Shown here: one piece after another, positions 7,758-16,510 of the stretch
Numbering within the stretch: position 1 is the first letter of the stretch
Layout: each line of letters starts with the position of its first letter
NCBI GenBank assembly: GCA_963849695.1
Contig: CAWKIT010000019.1
Span: 1 to 64,000 of the forward strand
Source: DASSUW01 sp963849695
Lineage (GTDB): Bacteria; Actinomycetota; Thermoleophilia; Solirubrobacterales; Solirubrobacteraceae
DNA length: 64,000 nt
Direction: 5' to 3'
Program-made: the position numbers and the translations under genes
The notes under the pieces: generated by a model
Told to the model about the DNA's origin: nothing
Seen by the model: only the letters and a program-made list of their open reading frames with translations
Databases searched by the model: none

Positions 7758-8852
7758 ATGAGTCCTTCGATGCGAATCTTGCTGCCAGCGCGAGCCTCGG
7801 GTGCTGACATCACGCTCTTCACTGGGCTCGTGCTTGCTGCAGCACTGGTCACGTCGGCAGCGCACGCGACTTATCCCGGCCGCAATGGGGTTCTTTCAGT
7901 GTCGTACGGCTTCGGCTGCCCAGGTAGCCGAGTGGCCACGCTGGAGCCGGATGGGCGGCCGCTGCGGATGCTGACGCCCTCGACGTGCCGGAGTTGGCGC
8001 CATGTGAGGCGGGCGTCATGGTCGCCCGACGGGCGTCGGATGATCTTCGAGTACGAATTGCCCGCAGAAGTCAGTTCGAATCTCGAGTGGAGTCGCTTCG
8101 CAACGATGACGGCCGATGGCTCAAGGCGGCAGGACATACCGCTGCCTCCGGCGCCTCCCCTCACCGTGCCCGGCCTCGGGGATCAAGCCGAATTCGGTCG
8201 CGAGGATCCAAGCTTTACGTCCGACGGCCGGCACATTCTCTATTCGCGCACGCTGTGGGAGCCGCCGCAGTACTCGGGTGATAGTTGGTCGTACCCGGCA
8301 GAGATTTGGTCCGCTCCGCTGGACGGAAGCCCTGACCACCGTCTCGGTGCCGGGCGGCTCGCGCGAATGTCCGCCGACGGACGCCGGATTGCCTACGCCC
8401 GCCCGCGCACCGCGGATGCCTACTCGGGTGACGTGTGGCTCATGAGCGCCCGCACGGGCCGGCCGATCCGTCGGCTCTGGCGAGGTATCGCCGCGTCAAT
8501 CGACTGGTCGCCAGGCGGCACGCACGTCGTGCTCACCGGCTACCGTCGTGGCTATCAGCAGCTTGCCGATGTCTATGTTGTGCGCGCCAACGGCACGCAG
8601 CTGCGGCGACTCACTTCGACGCCCAAGACCGCCGAAACGGACGCGGTGTGGTCGCCCGACGGTCGCCGCCTAGCCATCGTTCAAGAGTTCAGGCGCCCAG
8701 ACGGGGACTGCTGCGAGTTCATCACCGAGTCGATCTGGACGATGCGGCCAGACGGAAGCGCCCGGCGGCACCTCCGTGGACCATGGAGGCGACACTCCGA
8801 GGAAAGCTCAGGACCGGTGCGGATCTCCTGGCAACCGCTTCCGCCTCACTGA
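7758..8852 (+). CDS. secreted PD40/TolB-like beta-propeller protein
   Basis: A 364-residue protein from the ATG at 7758 (GAGAGA box upstream; a GTG at 7734 and an ATG at 7770 are in frame). A hydrophobic segment near residues 20-38 (LFTGLVLAAALVTSAAHA) looks like a signal peptide ending in AHA. The body holds PD40 repeats: SWSPDGRRMIFE, FTSDGRHILYSR, MSADGRRIAYAR, DWSPGGTHVVLTG and VWSPDGRRLAIV. Such blades form TolB-type propellers. No catalytic domain is attached and the function is unknown. Confidence 0.75.
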   Translation: MSPSMRILLPARASGADITLFTGLVLAAALVTSAAHATYPGRNGVLSVSYGFGCPGSRVATLEPDGRPLRMLTPSTCRSWRHVRRASWSPDGRRMIFEYELPAEVSSNLEWSRFATMTADGSRRQDIPLPPAPPLTVPGLGDQAEFGREDPSFTSDGRHILYSRTLWEPPQYSGDSWSYPAEIWSAPLDGSPDHRLGAGRLARMSADGRRIAYARPRTADAYSGDVWLMSARTGRPIRRLWRGIAASIDWSPGGTHVVLTGYRRGYQQLADVYVVRANGTQLRRLTSTPKTAETDAVWSPDGRRLAIVQEFRRPDGDCCEFITESIWTMRPDGSARRHLRGPWRRHSEESSGPVRISWQPLPPH

Positions 8853-9063
8853 GCGTTCCCCGATGTGGCAGTAAAACCGGCGAACGACGAAGTGCCTTTG
8901 ATCGATGGGATGCCGGGCGCGCGGCCCGCTCGGGCATGCTGCGCGAAGTTCCCATTTCGCCTGTCTGCACCACTCGGCCAACGCGGTCCGTGAGTGTCGC
9001 TTTGGGCGACGAGCAGCGCCGCGCCCGCTAGTCGATCAGAGCCGCAGCGAGGCGCTGATGGGA

Positions 9064-9724
9064 TCATCGGCGCCCGCCGGGCATGACGGTCTCGACTATC
9101 CGCTATCGATGCCCTGGAGATAGACCGAGGTGATGCCGAGGTTGCTGTGTCCGAGTTGGCGCTGGATGACGATCAGCGGGACGCCTTCCCGGCCATCTCG
9201 ACGGCGTGGGCGTGACGGAGCTGGTGTGGCGCAAAGCGGCGCCGCACTCCTACTGCGGCGGCGGTGCGCCGCAGCTCGGCGCGCGCCGCGGCGGGCGACC
9301 AGCGGCGTCCGCGCGTGGCGCCGTTGATGACGCACAGCAGCCGACCGGGAGCTCGGCCCGCAGCTCGAGCCAGGGCTCTAGCTGTTCCCATGCCCATGTG
9401 TCCATGCCGACCTCGCGACGGCGCCCGCCCTTTACCGCGCCGCGCCAGGAGCGAGCCGCGGCGTTGATCAAGATCCCCTTCCGTCAGAGCCAGGGCCTCC
9501 TGGATGCGCAGCCCGGCACGCCACATGACGACCATGAGCCCGCAAAGGCGGCGACCGTGCGCGCCGTCACCGGCAGCGTGCATGACGGCGACGATCTCTT
9601 TGACCTTCGGCGGATCGGCCGGGTAGCGCACACCCTTGTTGCATGGCGCGTGACCGGCGTCGAAGCCCGGCAACGTCGCCGGCGATCGACGTCGACCCTC
9701 ACGATCGAGCAGAAGCTCGGACAT
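9064..9724 (-). pseudogene. tyrosine recombinase/phage-type integrase, multiply frameshifted
   Basis: Pieces of one integrase lie in successive frames. The first reads MSELLLDREGRRRS and runs to WRAGLRIQEALAL, which carries the first catalytic Arg. A second frame carries GMDTWAWEQLEPWLELRAEL. The third reads RRFAPHQLRHAHAVEMA (His-x-x-Arg). The fourth reads EGVPLIVIQRQLGHSNLGIT and ends in SVYLQGID, with the final His and nucleophilic Tyr. At least four frame changes are needed, so the gene is dead. It marks former site-specific mobility in this region. Confidence 0.85.
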
Positions 9725-9841
9725 GACCCCTCCTCGGGCTGCTGGAACAACCCGACTATCGACGCCCGGCGACGCGCAGCTCACTGCCGCGCTCTGGCCC
9801 ATCGCTGAAAGTCGCGCGCCGTAACTGACGCGCTTCGCGCG

Positions 9842-11176
9842 CTAGCCGGCAATGGCCGGGGCGCTGAAGTCGCGGCCAGCGCGACCTGACCCGGCTTCGT
9901 CAGCGCGTTGCGCGGCCATCCACTGCCAGATGTGCGTTCCGTCGATGCTCGGATCGTTGCGGGCAACATAGATCCACGACCAGTGGCCGCTGAACTGGTG
10001 GCCGTTCCAGATGACATGGTCGTACAGGGTCATCAAGGAGCCGGGAATGAGGTCGTGGGCATGGATGGTGTTGGGCTCCACCGGCACGACCGGGTCGTCG
10101 CGCGAGGCGACTAGCCACGTCGGGGTGTCGATCTCCCTCAGCTGGGCGTCGGTGAGCATCGGTGGGCCGCCCGGCACGAGGGACTGGACAACGGCACAGA
10201 TCGGCACGGACGCAGCGAAGAGGTCACGGTAGATCGAAGTCATCTCCAGGGTCATGTAGCCGCCGTTGCTGCAGCCAGCGACGTAGATCCGCTCGCGGTC
10301 GATCGGGTACCGGCGGACGAGATCGCCGATGATCTCGCGGATGAGCGGGGCGAAGCCGGGTCCGTCATCGAGCCAGCGGGAAGTGCTCTGCGGGGCTACG
10401 ACATAGGCGCCGTCGAATATCCGTTGTGCCTGTCGCGTGGCGAAGCCCAGCGCGCCGCGGTTGGCCCGCAACGTCGTCTCGTTGTCGTAGTAGTTATCGG
10501 GCAGCGAGGCGCCTTCACCTCCGCCGTGCAGCCAGACGATAAGAGGGTCCCTGCCTCGTCCGCCGGCGTGTGAGCGGCGGCCATGGCTGGGGGAGTACAG
10601 CCGGTACTTCATGCCGGAGCGCGAGGTGTGGTAGCTGAAGGCGTCCACTTCGGGATCTGACAGTCGGCCTTGCACGAATCGGGCGATCGTGATCGAGCGG
10701 CGGTTGCGCAGGGCGATCGGGATGTTCTGAGTGATGGTGTAGACGAGGTCGAGCATGACGTTGCGGCCCTTGCTCAGGATGTAACCGAGGGTGCCGCCGC
10801 CAACCTGGCCCTCGCCGTATGACAGGTCCAGCACGATGTTGCCCCAGCGGTCGAGCCGGACAGCGGTCACCGGGCGGTCAAGGTCGTACTCGCTAAAGAT
10901 CAGGTCGCCGGCAGCGATCGGGATCGGACTGGTCGCCTTCGCGTGCACCCTGAAAGTGCCGGTGGTCAGGCTGGCCGGGTCGATCCGGCCCAGCCGGGCG
11001 GTGTGGAGAGTGATCGAGGTGACCTGCTCTCCACCGTCGAGCACCTCCGCATTGAGCGTGAATCGCACGCCGTCGTTCGGGTGACGCCCGGCGTAGGCGG
11101 TAACGCCGGGCAACAGCGCACCAGCGGCGGCCGCGCCGGTGGTCAGGAACGTGCGACGGGAGAGTGGCGCTGCCAT
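9842..11176 (-). CDS. Tat-exported alpha/beta-hydrolase (esterase/depolymerase-like)
   Basis: A 444-residue protein. SRRTFLTTGAAAAGALL at the N-terminus is a twin-arginine signal. Residues about 35-180 form a beta-rich domain; the rest is a hydrolase with LIVWLHGGGEG (oxyanion loop), AGCSNGGYM (nucleophile Ser in GxSxG), TPTWLVASRDDPVVP (acid region) and WNGHQFSGHW (likely catalytic His). The layout resembles secreted prolyl-oligopeptidase-like or PHB-depolymerase-like esterases. The substrate is unknown. It stands alone on the minus strand next to the dead integrase. Confidence 0.78.
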   Translation of the reverse strand: MAAPLSRRTFLTTGAAAAGALLPGVTAYAGRHPNDGVRFTLNAEVLDGGEQVTSITLHTARLGRIDPASLTTGTFRVHAKATSPIPIAAGDLIFSEYDLDRPVTAVRLDRWGNIVLDLSYGEGQVGGGTLGYILSKGRNVMLDLVYTITQNIPIALRNRRSITIARFVQGRLSDPEVDAFSYHTSRSGMKYRLYSPSHGRRSHAGGRGRDPLIVWLHGGGEGASLPDNYYDNETTLRANRGALGFATRQAQRIFDGAYVVAPQSTSRWLDDGPGFAPLIREIIGDLVRRYPIDRERIYVAGCSNGGYMTLEMTSIYRDLFAASVPICAVVQSLVPGGPPMLTDAQLREIDTPTWLVASRDDPVVPVEPNTIHAHDLIPGSLMTLYDHVIWNGHQFSGHWSWIYVARNDPSIDGTHIWQWMAAQRADEAGSGRAGRDFSAPAIAG

Positions 11177-11528
11177 GTGAACCCCTTCATCTCAAAGGCC
11201 GTCTCTAGCCGCGTACGGAACCGATCAACACGGATGTACCGCAGATCGCAAGGCCCTAGTCCACCAACCAGCGGCGCAGCGTCCGTTTCAGGACGTCACT
11301 GCAGGACGACCAGCAGATGAGCAACGCAACTCGCCGGAGGAAAGGCGTCGCAGAGGCACGAGCTGGGCGCGGCGTAAGGTGCCAACAGGCGGGAGGTCCG
11401 AGCCCGTCGCTTTCGCAATCGCGTGGTCGGAGCAGCTAGACGGGGCCCCACTGGCGCGCTAGCGCATTCGCCTGATCGGAGCGCTCCCGAGCAAGCCGCC
11501 TGCGCTGCTCCTGTGCCTCGAACCAGCA
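11177..11528. other. intergenic with an in-frame open tail after the Imm10 stop
   Basis: No independent gene was found. From 11528 down to a TAG at 11436-11438 the minus-strand frame of the Imm10-like gene stays open for about 30 codons after its stop, with helix-like content (WFEAQEQRRRLARERSDQAN). It has no start codon of its own. The remainder looks non-coding. Confidence 0.4.
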
Positions 11529-11894
11529 CTACGCGAGCAGCATGAGCAAGGACCTCTGGACCGTGGCGCGCTCTGACTTCGGAAGGGTGATTCGGAATCC
11601 CGACGCTCCGATCGCTCGGCTCGCTTCCTCCGTCAGGTCGAGATGTAGCGTCGACCCCTCGATCCGCCAGTCCAACACTCCGCCGTAATGCGTGAATTGC
11701 GCCTCCGTGACCAGGCAATACATGTCGTGCCCTAACGCCACGTCCTGCTCACCGACCCGCAGCGGTCTCTGGACTTCGAGCCAGCGGCCACTGCCATCCG
11801 AGTGTTCGGCGAACACGAGCGACTGCGCGTCCAGACTGTCGTCGCGCTCGAACGCGACGGCCGAGGCATCAAACGATGTGTGCACCCCTGGCAT
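11529..11894 (-). CDS. Imm10-like immunity protein, orphan
   Basis: A 121-residue soluble acidic protein. The pattern SLVFAEHSDGSGRWLEVQR, then DVALGHDMYCLVTEAQFTHY and GGVLDWRI fits Imm10 family proteins, which neutralise polymorphic toxins in actinobacteria. No toxin, WXG100 or RHS gene is adjacent, so the gene would be an orphan or a decoy-type immunity gene. No strong ribosome binding site is seen before the ATG at 11894. Family membership is from memory of the motif, not from a search. Confidence 0.6.
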   Translation of the reverse strand: MPGVHTSFDASAVAFERDDSLDAQSLVFAEHSDGSGRWLEVQRPLRVGEQDVALGHDMYCLVTEAQFTHYGGVLDWRIEGSTLHLDLTEEASRAIGASGFRITLPKSERATVQRSLLMLLA

Positions 11895-12093
11895 CCAATC
11901 GCAGCCGCGTTAGTGAGGCGATCGTCTCGCTCATCATCCGTGCGCGCAAGCTGTGAAGGCCGGCGCCGTCGCACTTCACGATCGGCAAACGCTCACCCCC
12001 GCTGAGAGGACACCATTGGCACCCCTTCGCAACCCACCTCGAGCGCGACGACGTCGCCCGGCCTGCGTCTCACAGCCGTGTCACGCAGGCCCG

Positions 12094-13731
12094 CTACCCC
12101 CCGGCGCCGTAGATGTTCTGATCGAGGCCGCCCTGCGACAGGCACGGATCCGAGACCAGCGGGGAGCTGTAGGCGGCCGCGAAGATGTCGTCTGGCACCC
12201 AGTTGCACGTCCGGGTGTCCGCGTCGAAGCCCTCGTCCTGGTTTCCGTCGCGCGGGTCGGTCGCGGAGACTAGGTCGCGCGTGTCGGTCCAGACCGCGAA
12301 GAAGCTACCGTCTGGCGTCGCGGAGACGTAGTTGTAGTCGCCGAAGAACGGGGATCGCGCGCTGCCGCGGTTCTCGTAGTTGGGGTTGCTCCGAGCCGTG
12401 CTGACGAGCGTCGGCGTCCACACCAGCCCGTTCGCGGAGCGGGCGAGGTAGGCGTCGACGATGGCCCCAGAGGTCGTGCCGGCCGCGGTGTTGCCCATCG
12501 GCCGATCGGGCGAGTACGCCGGATCCGCACGCGAGTCCTGGAGGATCACGGACAGCGTCGAGCCGTCGGTCGCGATGTCGGGGAAGAACTGGTGGCCGGT
12601 GGCCGCCGGGGCGGGGCGCACGATCGGACCGGTCCAGGTGAGCCCGTCGCTCGAGTTGCGGGCGAAGACCTGTGACTGTCCGGCGGCCGTGCGCGCGTTC
12701 CAGACGACGTGCACGCCGTTGGCGTCGGCGGCGACCGCCGACAGGCTCGAGAAGCGCGCGTAGTTCAGTAGCGGGCAGCGGAATGGGCCGTCGCCGCACG
12801 TGTCCGGGCCGTAGTCGGTCGAGTCAAACGCGGTGATCGTCGCGACGGTCCGCGGGCGCGTCCACGAGACGCCCTCGTTCGTCGACTTGACGATCGCGAT
12901 CGAGTCGGGCCCCTGTGAACCCGCGTAGATGCGGTACGTGAGGTAGACGGCGCCGTCGGGCCCGACCGCGAGGTCGGCGAACTGCTCGGACGCCCCGCCG
13001 TCGGAGATGCGGGTCGGCTTGGAGTACGTGCGCCCGCCGTCGGTGGAGCGCTTGAACATGATCACGTCGTTGCCAAGGTTGCCGCTGAAGCGCGCCCACG
13101 CGACGTAGACGTTGCCGTTGTTCTGGTCGGCGGTGATGTTGATCTTGTCCTGGAAGAGGCCGGCGACCGACGGGGTGCCCCGCTCGACGAGCGTCGTGAA
13201 GCGGTAGCTCGCGCCGTCGTCGTCGTAGCGCGCGACGTAGATCGAGCCGTTGGTCGGCTTCGCGCGGTTGAAGCAGATGAAGCCGTAGTACAGACGCCCG
13301 TCGCCGTCGAACGCCTGCGTCGGGTCTCCGGCAGAGGCACAGCTGCCCTTGGTCGGCGACTGCGAGCCGAGCGGCGACGTGTCGCCCGGATAACCCGGCA
13401 CGAGGCTCGACCGCCACGTGGCGCCGCCGTTCGTCGAGCGGTAGTAGCCCGGCCACTGGTTGCCCGATCCGCTGCCGATCTCCGCGCAGTAGTCGTTGGA
13501 GCCGGCGACGACCACATCCGAGTTGCGCGGGTCGACCGCCACGCTCGGCTCGTTCTGGCTCCGGCGACCGGTGCTGCAGCCCTGCAGCGTCGCGTCCGTC
13601 CCGCCGTCATAACGCGTGTAGGACCCCGCCATCCGGTCGTTGTCGACCAGCGTGTCCGCCGCGGCGGCGGTCACCCCCGCGAGCGTAAGCCCGATCGCGA
13701 GCACGGTGATACGGCGAGCACGGCGGAGCAT
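12094..13731 (-). CDS. secreted sialidase-like (BNR/Asp-box) beta-propeller protein
   Basis: A 545-residue protein from the ATG at 13731, preceded by GGAGG with 6-nt spacing. The signal peptide is MLRRARRITVLAIGLTLAG followed by VTAAAADT. Asp-box-like repeats recur: STNGGATWRSS, STDGGRTYSKP, STNEGVSWTRP, SSDGLTWTG. Other blade motifs are NEPSVAVDPRN and FGDYNYVSATPDGSF. The sialidase/exo-alpha fold is likely, but the arginine triad needed for sialidase activity could not be confirmed, so it may simply be a propeller adhesin or another glycosidase. Confidence 0.75.
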   Translation of the reverse strand: MLRRARRITVLAIGLTLAGVTAAAADTLVDNDRMAGSYTRYDGGTDATLQGCSTGRRSQNEPSVAVDPRNSDVVVAGSNDYCAEIGSGSGNQWPGYYRSTNGGATWRSSLVPGYPGDTSPLGSQSPTKGSCASAGDPTQAFDGDGRLYYGFICFNRAKPTNGSIYVARYDDDGASYRFTTLVERGTPSVAGLFQDKINITADQNNGNVYVAWARFSGNLGNDVIMFKRSTDGGRTYSKPTRISDGGASEQFADLAVGPDGAVYLTYRIYAGSQGPDSIAIVKSTNEGVSWTRPRTVATITAFDSTDYGPDTCGDGPFRCPLLNYARFSSLSAVAADANGVHVVWNARTAAGQSQVFARNSSDGLTWTGPIVRPAPAATGHQFFPDIATDGSTLSVILQDSRADPAYSPDRPMGNTAAGTTSGAIVDAYLARSANGLVWTPTLVSTARSNPNYENRGSARSPFFGDYNYVSATPDGSFFAVWTDTRDLVSATDPRDGNQDEGFDADTRTCNWVPDDIFAAAYSSPLVSDPCLSQGGLDQNIYGAGG

Positions 13732-13842
13732 GGCGGTCCTCCCCCACATGCAGAGACGGTGTACGCGCACGCTACACCCGCCCGCTTCGAACGATCAACC
13801 TGTCAGCACGATCCCGCCGACACCGAGCGATCCGGGACGCTG

Positions 13843-13871
13843 CGCCCCGCCGGCCCTAGACCGGCGGGGCG
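13843..13871. terminator. GC-rich hairpin
   Basis: CGCCCCGCCGG (13843-13853) and CCGGCGGGGCG (13861-13871) form an 11-bp stem with a 7-nt loop. It lies just after the IS630 remnant and 112 bp upstream of the sialidase-like gene on the minus strand. No T-run follows; actinobacterial terminators often lack one. Confidence 0.5.
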
Positions 13872-13973
13872 TGCGCGGCGTCCTAACGCCTGCGCGCTCG
13901 CGGGCCGTCGCGCCCAGCGCTCGAGCACCTCCCGCTCCTCCTCACTGAGCACGGCCTCCGCACGCTGCGGCAT
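13872..13973 (-). pseudogene. N-terminal scrap of an IS630-type transposase
   Basis: About 34 codons starting MPQRAEAVLSEEEREVLERW and continuing ARRPASAQALGRR. This resembles the N-terminal helix-turn-helix region of IS630-family transposases. The DDE domain is absent and the frame then dissolves. It is a dead remnant. Confidence 0.6.
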
Positions 13974-14220
13974 GACGCCCCCAATCGTCGCGGACGAGGG
14001 CGCCTTCGTCACGAAACGGCGACTGCCTCGCGAATTAGCGACACAAGTGACTAGCCGACGCCGCTCCACGATCATCCCTCCGTCGCCATGCTCGTTGGCT
14101 AGCTGGCGCCCGGTCGCGGCGTACGAGAATCCGGGGCAGCGGGTTGACGCCGCGTCTCGCGGTGGAGGAGGATCAGCCAGCGGGGGCAGGAAGCCTCCGG
14201 GACCGAAAGGAGTCACCCAT
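13974..14220. other. intergenic leader of the small secreted protein gene
   Basis: No gene was seen. It ends with the AAGGAG box that serves the ATG at 14221 and should contain that gene's promoter, which could not be defined by eye. Confidence 0.4.
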
Positions 14221-14613
14221 ATGCTCAAGCGCTACGCACTGCTCGGCGCCGCAGTGCTCGCACTCGCCGTCTTCGTGCCGGCGGCCTCGGCAGACCCGCT
14301 CAAGGCCAAGAACAGCCTCGCCTTCCCGGCGACCTGCGGCGGTCAGACGGTGCAGGTTGTCGTCAACGGCAACGGCAGGTTCACGCCCGCCCACGTGGTG
14401 GGCAGCACGGCGGTCTTCGTTCCGCAGGCGTTCAACATCACGTTCGAGTTCACGCCCACCGGCGGAATGACCGAGACCGTGATCGACACATCCACAAAGC
14501 CCAACGTCCACGGTGACCTCGTCACCTGCAGCTTCGACGTCACCGAATCCCTCCCGGACGGCACGTTGCACCTCTTCGGGACGGCGACCGGGTTCTTCAC
14601 GCCCGCGTCCTAG
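14221..14613 (+). CDS. small secreted protein of unknown function
   Basis: A 130-residue protein with a clear signal peptide (MLKRYALLGAAVLALAVFV, cleavage near ASADPLKA). The mature part is about 105 residues, beta-rich, with two Cys (PATCGGQTV and VTCSFDV) that could form a disulfide. AAGGAG lies 9-10 nt before the ATG. A strong hairpin follows the stop. No family was recognised; the Ig-like or beta-sandwich look is only an impression. It is flanked by a transposase scrap and repeat copy C. Confidence 0.75.
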   Translation: MLKRYALLGAAVLALAVFVPAASADPLKAKNSLAFPATCGGQTVQVVVNGNGRFTPAHVVGSTAVFVPQAFNITFEFTPTGGMTETVIDTSTKPNVHGDLVTCSFDVTESLPDGTLHLFGTATGFFTPAS

Positions 14614-14636
14614 CCAGCGTTCCGCTGGCCTGAACG

Positions 14637-14683
14637 GAAGCAGCGAGCGCCCCGCGCCGGTCCGCCAGGGGCGCTCCTGCTTC
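14637..14683 (+). terminator. long hairpin terminator after the small secreted protein
   Basis: GAAGCAG plus GAGCGCCCC (14637-14653) pairs with GGGGCGCTC plus CTGCTTC (14668-14683) around a 14-nt loop; one C is bulged. It begins 23 bp after the stop at 14613. There is no T-run. Confidence 0.7.
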
Positions 14684-14805
14684 AGCACGGCCACGACTCC
14701 CGACGCCGAACGTGCAAACAGGCGAATCGTCTCCCCGCCCGCCCCGATCGCCGAGGCGACCGACAACTACCGGCAGCAGAAACGAGGATCCCGCTGAGTT
14801 CCGCA

Positions 14806-14921
14806 TTCGCCTGGAAGGGATAGCGGCGGCAGCGACACGGCACTGCTGCGATTGCCTCTAAGGAGCAGCGCGGCGAGCGGCAATCGAACTACTCGGCGCG
14901 CTGCGCCGCGTCGTCCCAAGC
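14806..14921 (+). repeat. repeat copy C (complete), downstream of sigma module 2
   Basis: A 116-bp repeat. Its first part (14806-14868) matches copy B at 7656-7717 and its second part (14851-14921) matches copy A at 6025-6095. The two parts overlap in a core of about 18 bp (ATTGCCTC...AGCAGC). It ends 28 bp before the stop of the membrane protein gene of sigma module 2. The repeat contains no gene. Confidence 0.85.
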
Positions 14922-14949
14922 TGAAGCCCCGCGGCCCGGCATGAACCGC

Positions 14950-15897
14950 TCAGCCTGTCAGGCTCCCGAGCTTCCGCCGTAGCTCCGCCGGCAGCCCGTC
15001 CGGGCCGAGCTCGTCGATCAGCCACTTGCCCGTCGCGGTACGTCGCAGCTGGACCATCTGGTGGTTCGAGAGCATGGCGGCCGCTCGGTCGCCGCTAATG
15101 GCGGTTGCCTGGGGTATCGCGTCGCGGAACGTCGCTGCCCAGGACGAATCGATCGGCCTGCAGTCCGGGATGGGCGTCCCCCCTGCCCGTTGGCACTTGA
15201 TCTGCTCGCAGGCGGTCTGGCCCATGTAGTCGTTGCAGGTCTGAGGGCTGGAGGCGATCAGCCGCGCCCAGTTGATGGCGGTCACGGTGATCAGCTCCCT
15301 CGCCCCCGCCGAGGAGGTCGGCAACAGCCTCGACGGCACGCCGGGGCCGGGGAACCTCACGGACGCGAGGATGCTGCCTGACTGGTCCTCGAGCCGGCAC
15401 CAGCTCGAGACGTCGCGCGGGAAGCGGTAGCTCATGCTCGTCTGGCCGTCCGGCCAGCGCCGGGTGAGCGTGGTCTCGCGCCGCGGATCACCCGGCGGCG
15501 CGGCGACGTTCGCGCCGCAGGTCGCGCTGATCCGCGCGCCGCCGACCGCTTCGAAGTTCGCGGTGAGCCTATTTGGAAGCAGCTGCACCGTGAGTACCCG
15601 TCCGTCGAGGACGAAGCGCATGCCACGCTCGACGTCGATGGCGTCGGCGACGGCCTTCTTACTCGGCGCCGGCACAGTGCCGACCGGCTGAGGGCGCCGG
15701 TCAGCGTCATTGTTGTCAATCGCGCCCAGGACCGCGAGTACGACGACCACCACCCCGACGGCCGCCGCGGCGGCGAGCGGCACCGAGAGCAGGCGGCGAG
15801 CGCTGACGAGGCGCCGCAACGCGGGCGCGCGGTGCAGCTCGCGCAGCTCAGCGGCCTGCAACTGCCGTTCGAGGCGGATGAAGAAGTCGTCGCTCAT
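14950..15897 (-). CDS. membrane-anchored sigma-factor partner, full-length paralogue
   Basis: A 315-residue protein: N-terminal cytoplasmic stretch of about 45 residues, one membrane helix (LAAAAAVGVVVVVLAVLGAI) and an extracytoplasmic domain with shared blocks RFVLDGRVLTVQLLPNR, SYRFPRDVSSWCRLE and SSPQTCNDYMGQTACEQ. It keeps the C-terminal tail (VQLRRTATGKWLIDELGPDG) that the copy at 6214-7008 has lost by frameshift. The start overlaps the sigma stop (ATGA). An anti-sigma or co-regulator role is inferred only from the pairing. Confidence 0.75.
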   Translation of the reverse strand: MSDDFFIRLERQLQAAELRELHRAPALRRLVSARRLLSVPLAAAAAVGVVVVVLAVLGAIDNNDADRRPQPVGTVPAPSKKAVADAIDVERGMRFVLDGRVLTVQLLPNRLTANFEAVGGARISATCGANVAAPPGDPRRETTLTRRWPDGQTSMSYRFPRDVSSWCRLEDQSGSILASVRFPGPGVPSRLLPTSSAGARELITVTAINWARLIASSPQTCNDYMGQTACEQIKCQRAGGTPIPDCRPIDSSWAATFRDAIPQATAISGDRAAAMLSNHQMVQLRRTATGKWLIDELGPDGLPAELRRKLGSLTG

Positions 15898-16439
15898 GCG
15901 CGTGGTCCCATTCGCTGGCGGACGGCGGCCAGGCCGCGGCTGACGCGCTTGCGCACGACCGCCTCGGAGATCCCCTGCGAGCGCGCGATCTCGCCATACG
16001 GCCGCTCGTCGATCACATGCGCCCGGATCGCGTCGCGCTGCTGCGGGCTCAGCCGCTCCAGCAGCACATGTGCCCGCTCGCCCGACCCCAGCGCCTCGAT
16101 GCGCTCGATGTCAGCGTCCGTGAGCTCGATCCGCTCCATCCCCAGCCGCCGGCGCGCACGCCACTCGGCCGCCTCGCGCCGCTCGACGCGCGCGAGCTTG
16201 TTCAGCGCGATCCCGAACAGCCACGCCGATGCGCTACCGCGGCCAGGGTCAAAGCGCGCACGCGCAACCAGCGCGGCCGCGAACGTCTCGGCGGTCAGAT
16301 CGGCGGCAAGCTCGGCGTTGCGGGTCCGGCGCATAAAGAACGCAACCAGGTCCTCGACGTGGCGGCGATAGAAGACCGCGAACGAGCCCGGCTCCAAGCT
16401 GGCAAGCAGCTCGTCGTCGCTCTCGGTCGCAGGAGGCAT
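15894..16439 (-). CDS. ECF-like sigma-70 family RNA polymerase sigma factor (paralogue 2)
   Basis: A 181-residue protein paralogous to 7005-7547. Region 2 contains FAVFYRRHVEDLVAFFMRRT and ETFAAALVARARFDPGRG. Region 4 contains LSPQQRDAIRAHVIDERPYG and VVRKRVSRGLAAVRQRMG. The start ATG follows GGAAAG by 8 nt. Two near-identical 24-bp direct repeats lie 18 and 48 nt upstream of the ATG and may bind a regulator. Confidence 0.85.
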   Translation of the reverse strand: MPPATESDDELLASLEPGSFAVFYRRHVEDLVAFFMRRTRNAELAADLTAETFAAALVARARFDPGRGSASAWLFGIALNKLARVERREAAEWRARRRLGMERIELTDADIERIEALGSGERAHVLLERLSPQQRDAIRAHVIDERPYGEIARSQGISEAVVRKRVSRGLAAVRQRMGPRA

Positions 16440-16456
16440 CTACCCGTACTTTCCAC

Positions 16457-16510
16457 CAGCACGGTGCGCTGTGACCAGTTTTTCTTCAGCAGGGTGCGCT
16501 GTGACCAGTT
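16457..16510 (-). repeat. two 24-bp direct repeats, exactly 30 bp apart, upstream of sigma 2
   Basis: Copies at 16457-16480 and 16487-16510 differ at one base. The shared 3' part on the plus strand is GGTGCGCTGTGACCAGTT. The 30-bp period puts both on the same DNA face, as in paired operator sites. An alternative is a relic of a transposon end with internal direct repeats. Confidence 0.7.

Noticed and set aside
13803..14228. 141-residue minus-strand protein
   Set aside because: Only the 34-codon IS630-like segment inside it looks real; the rest is the non-coding leader of the small secreted protein gene.
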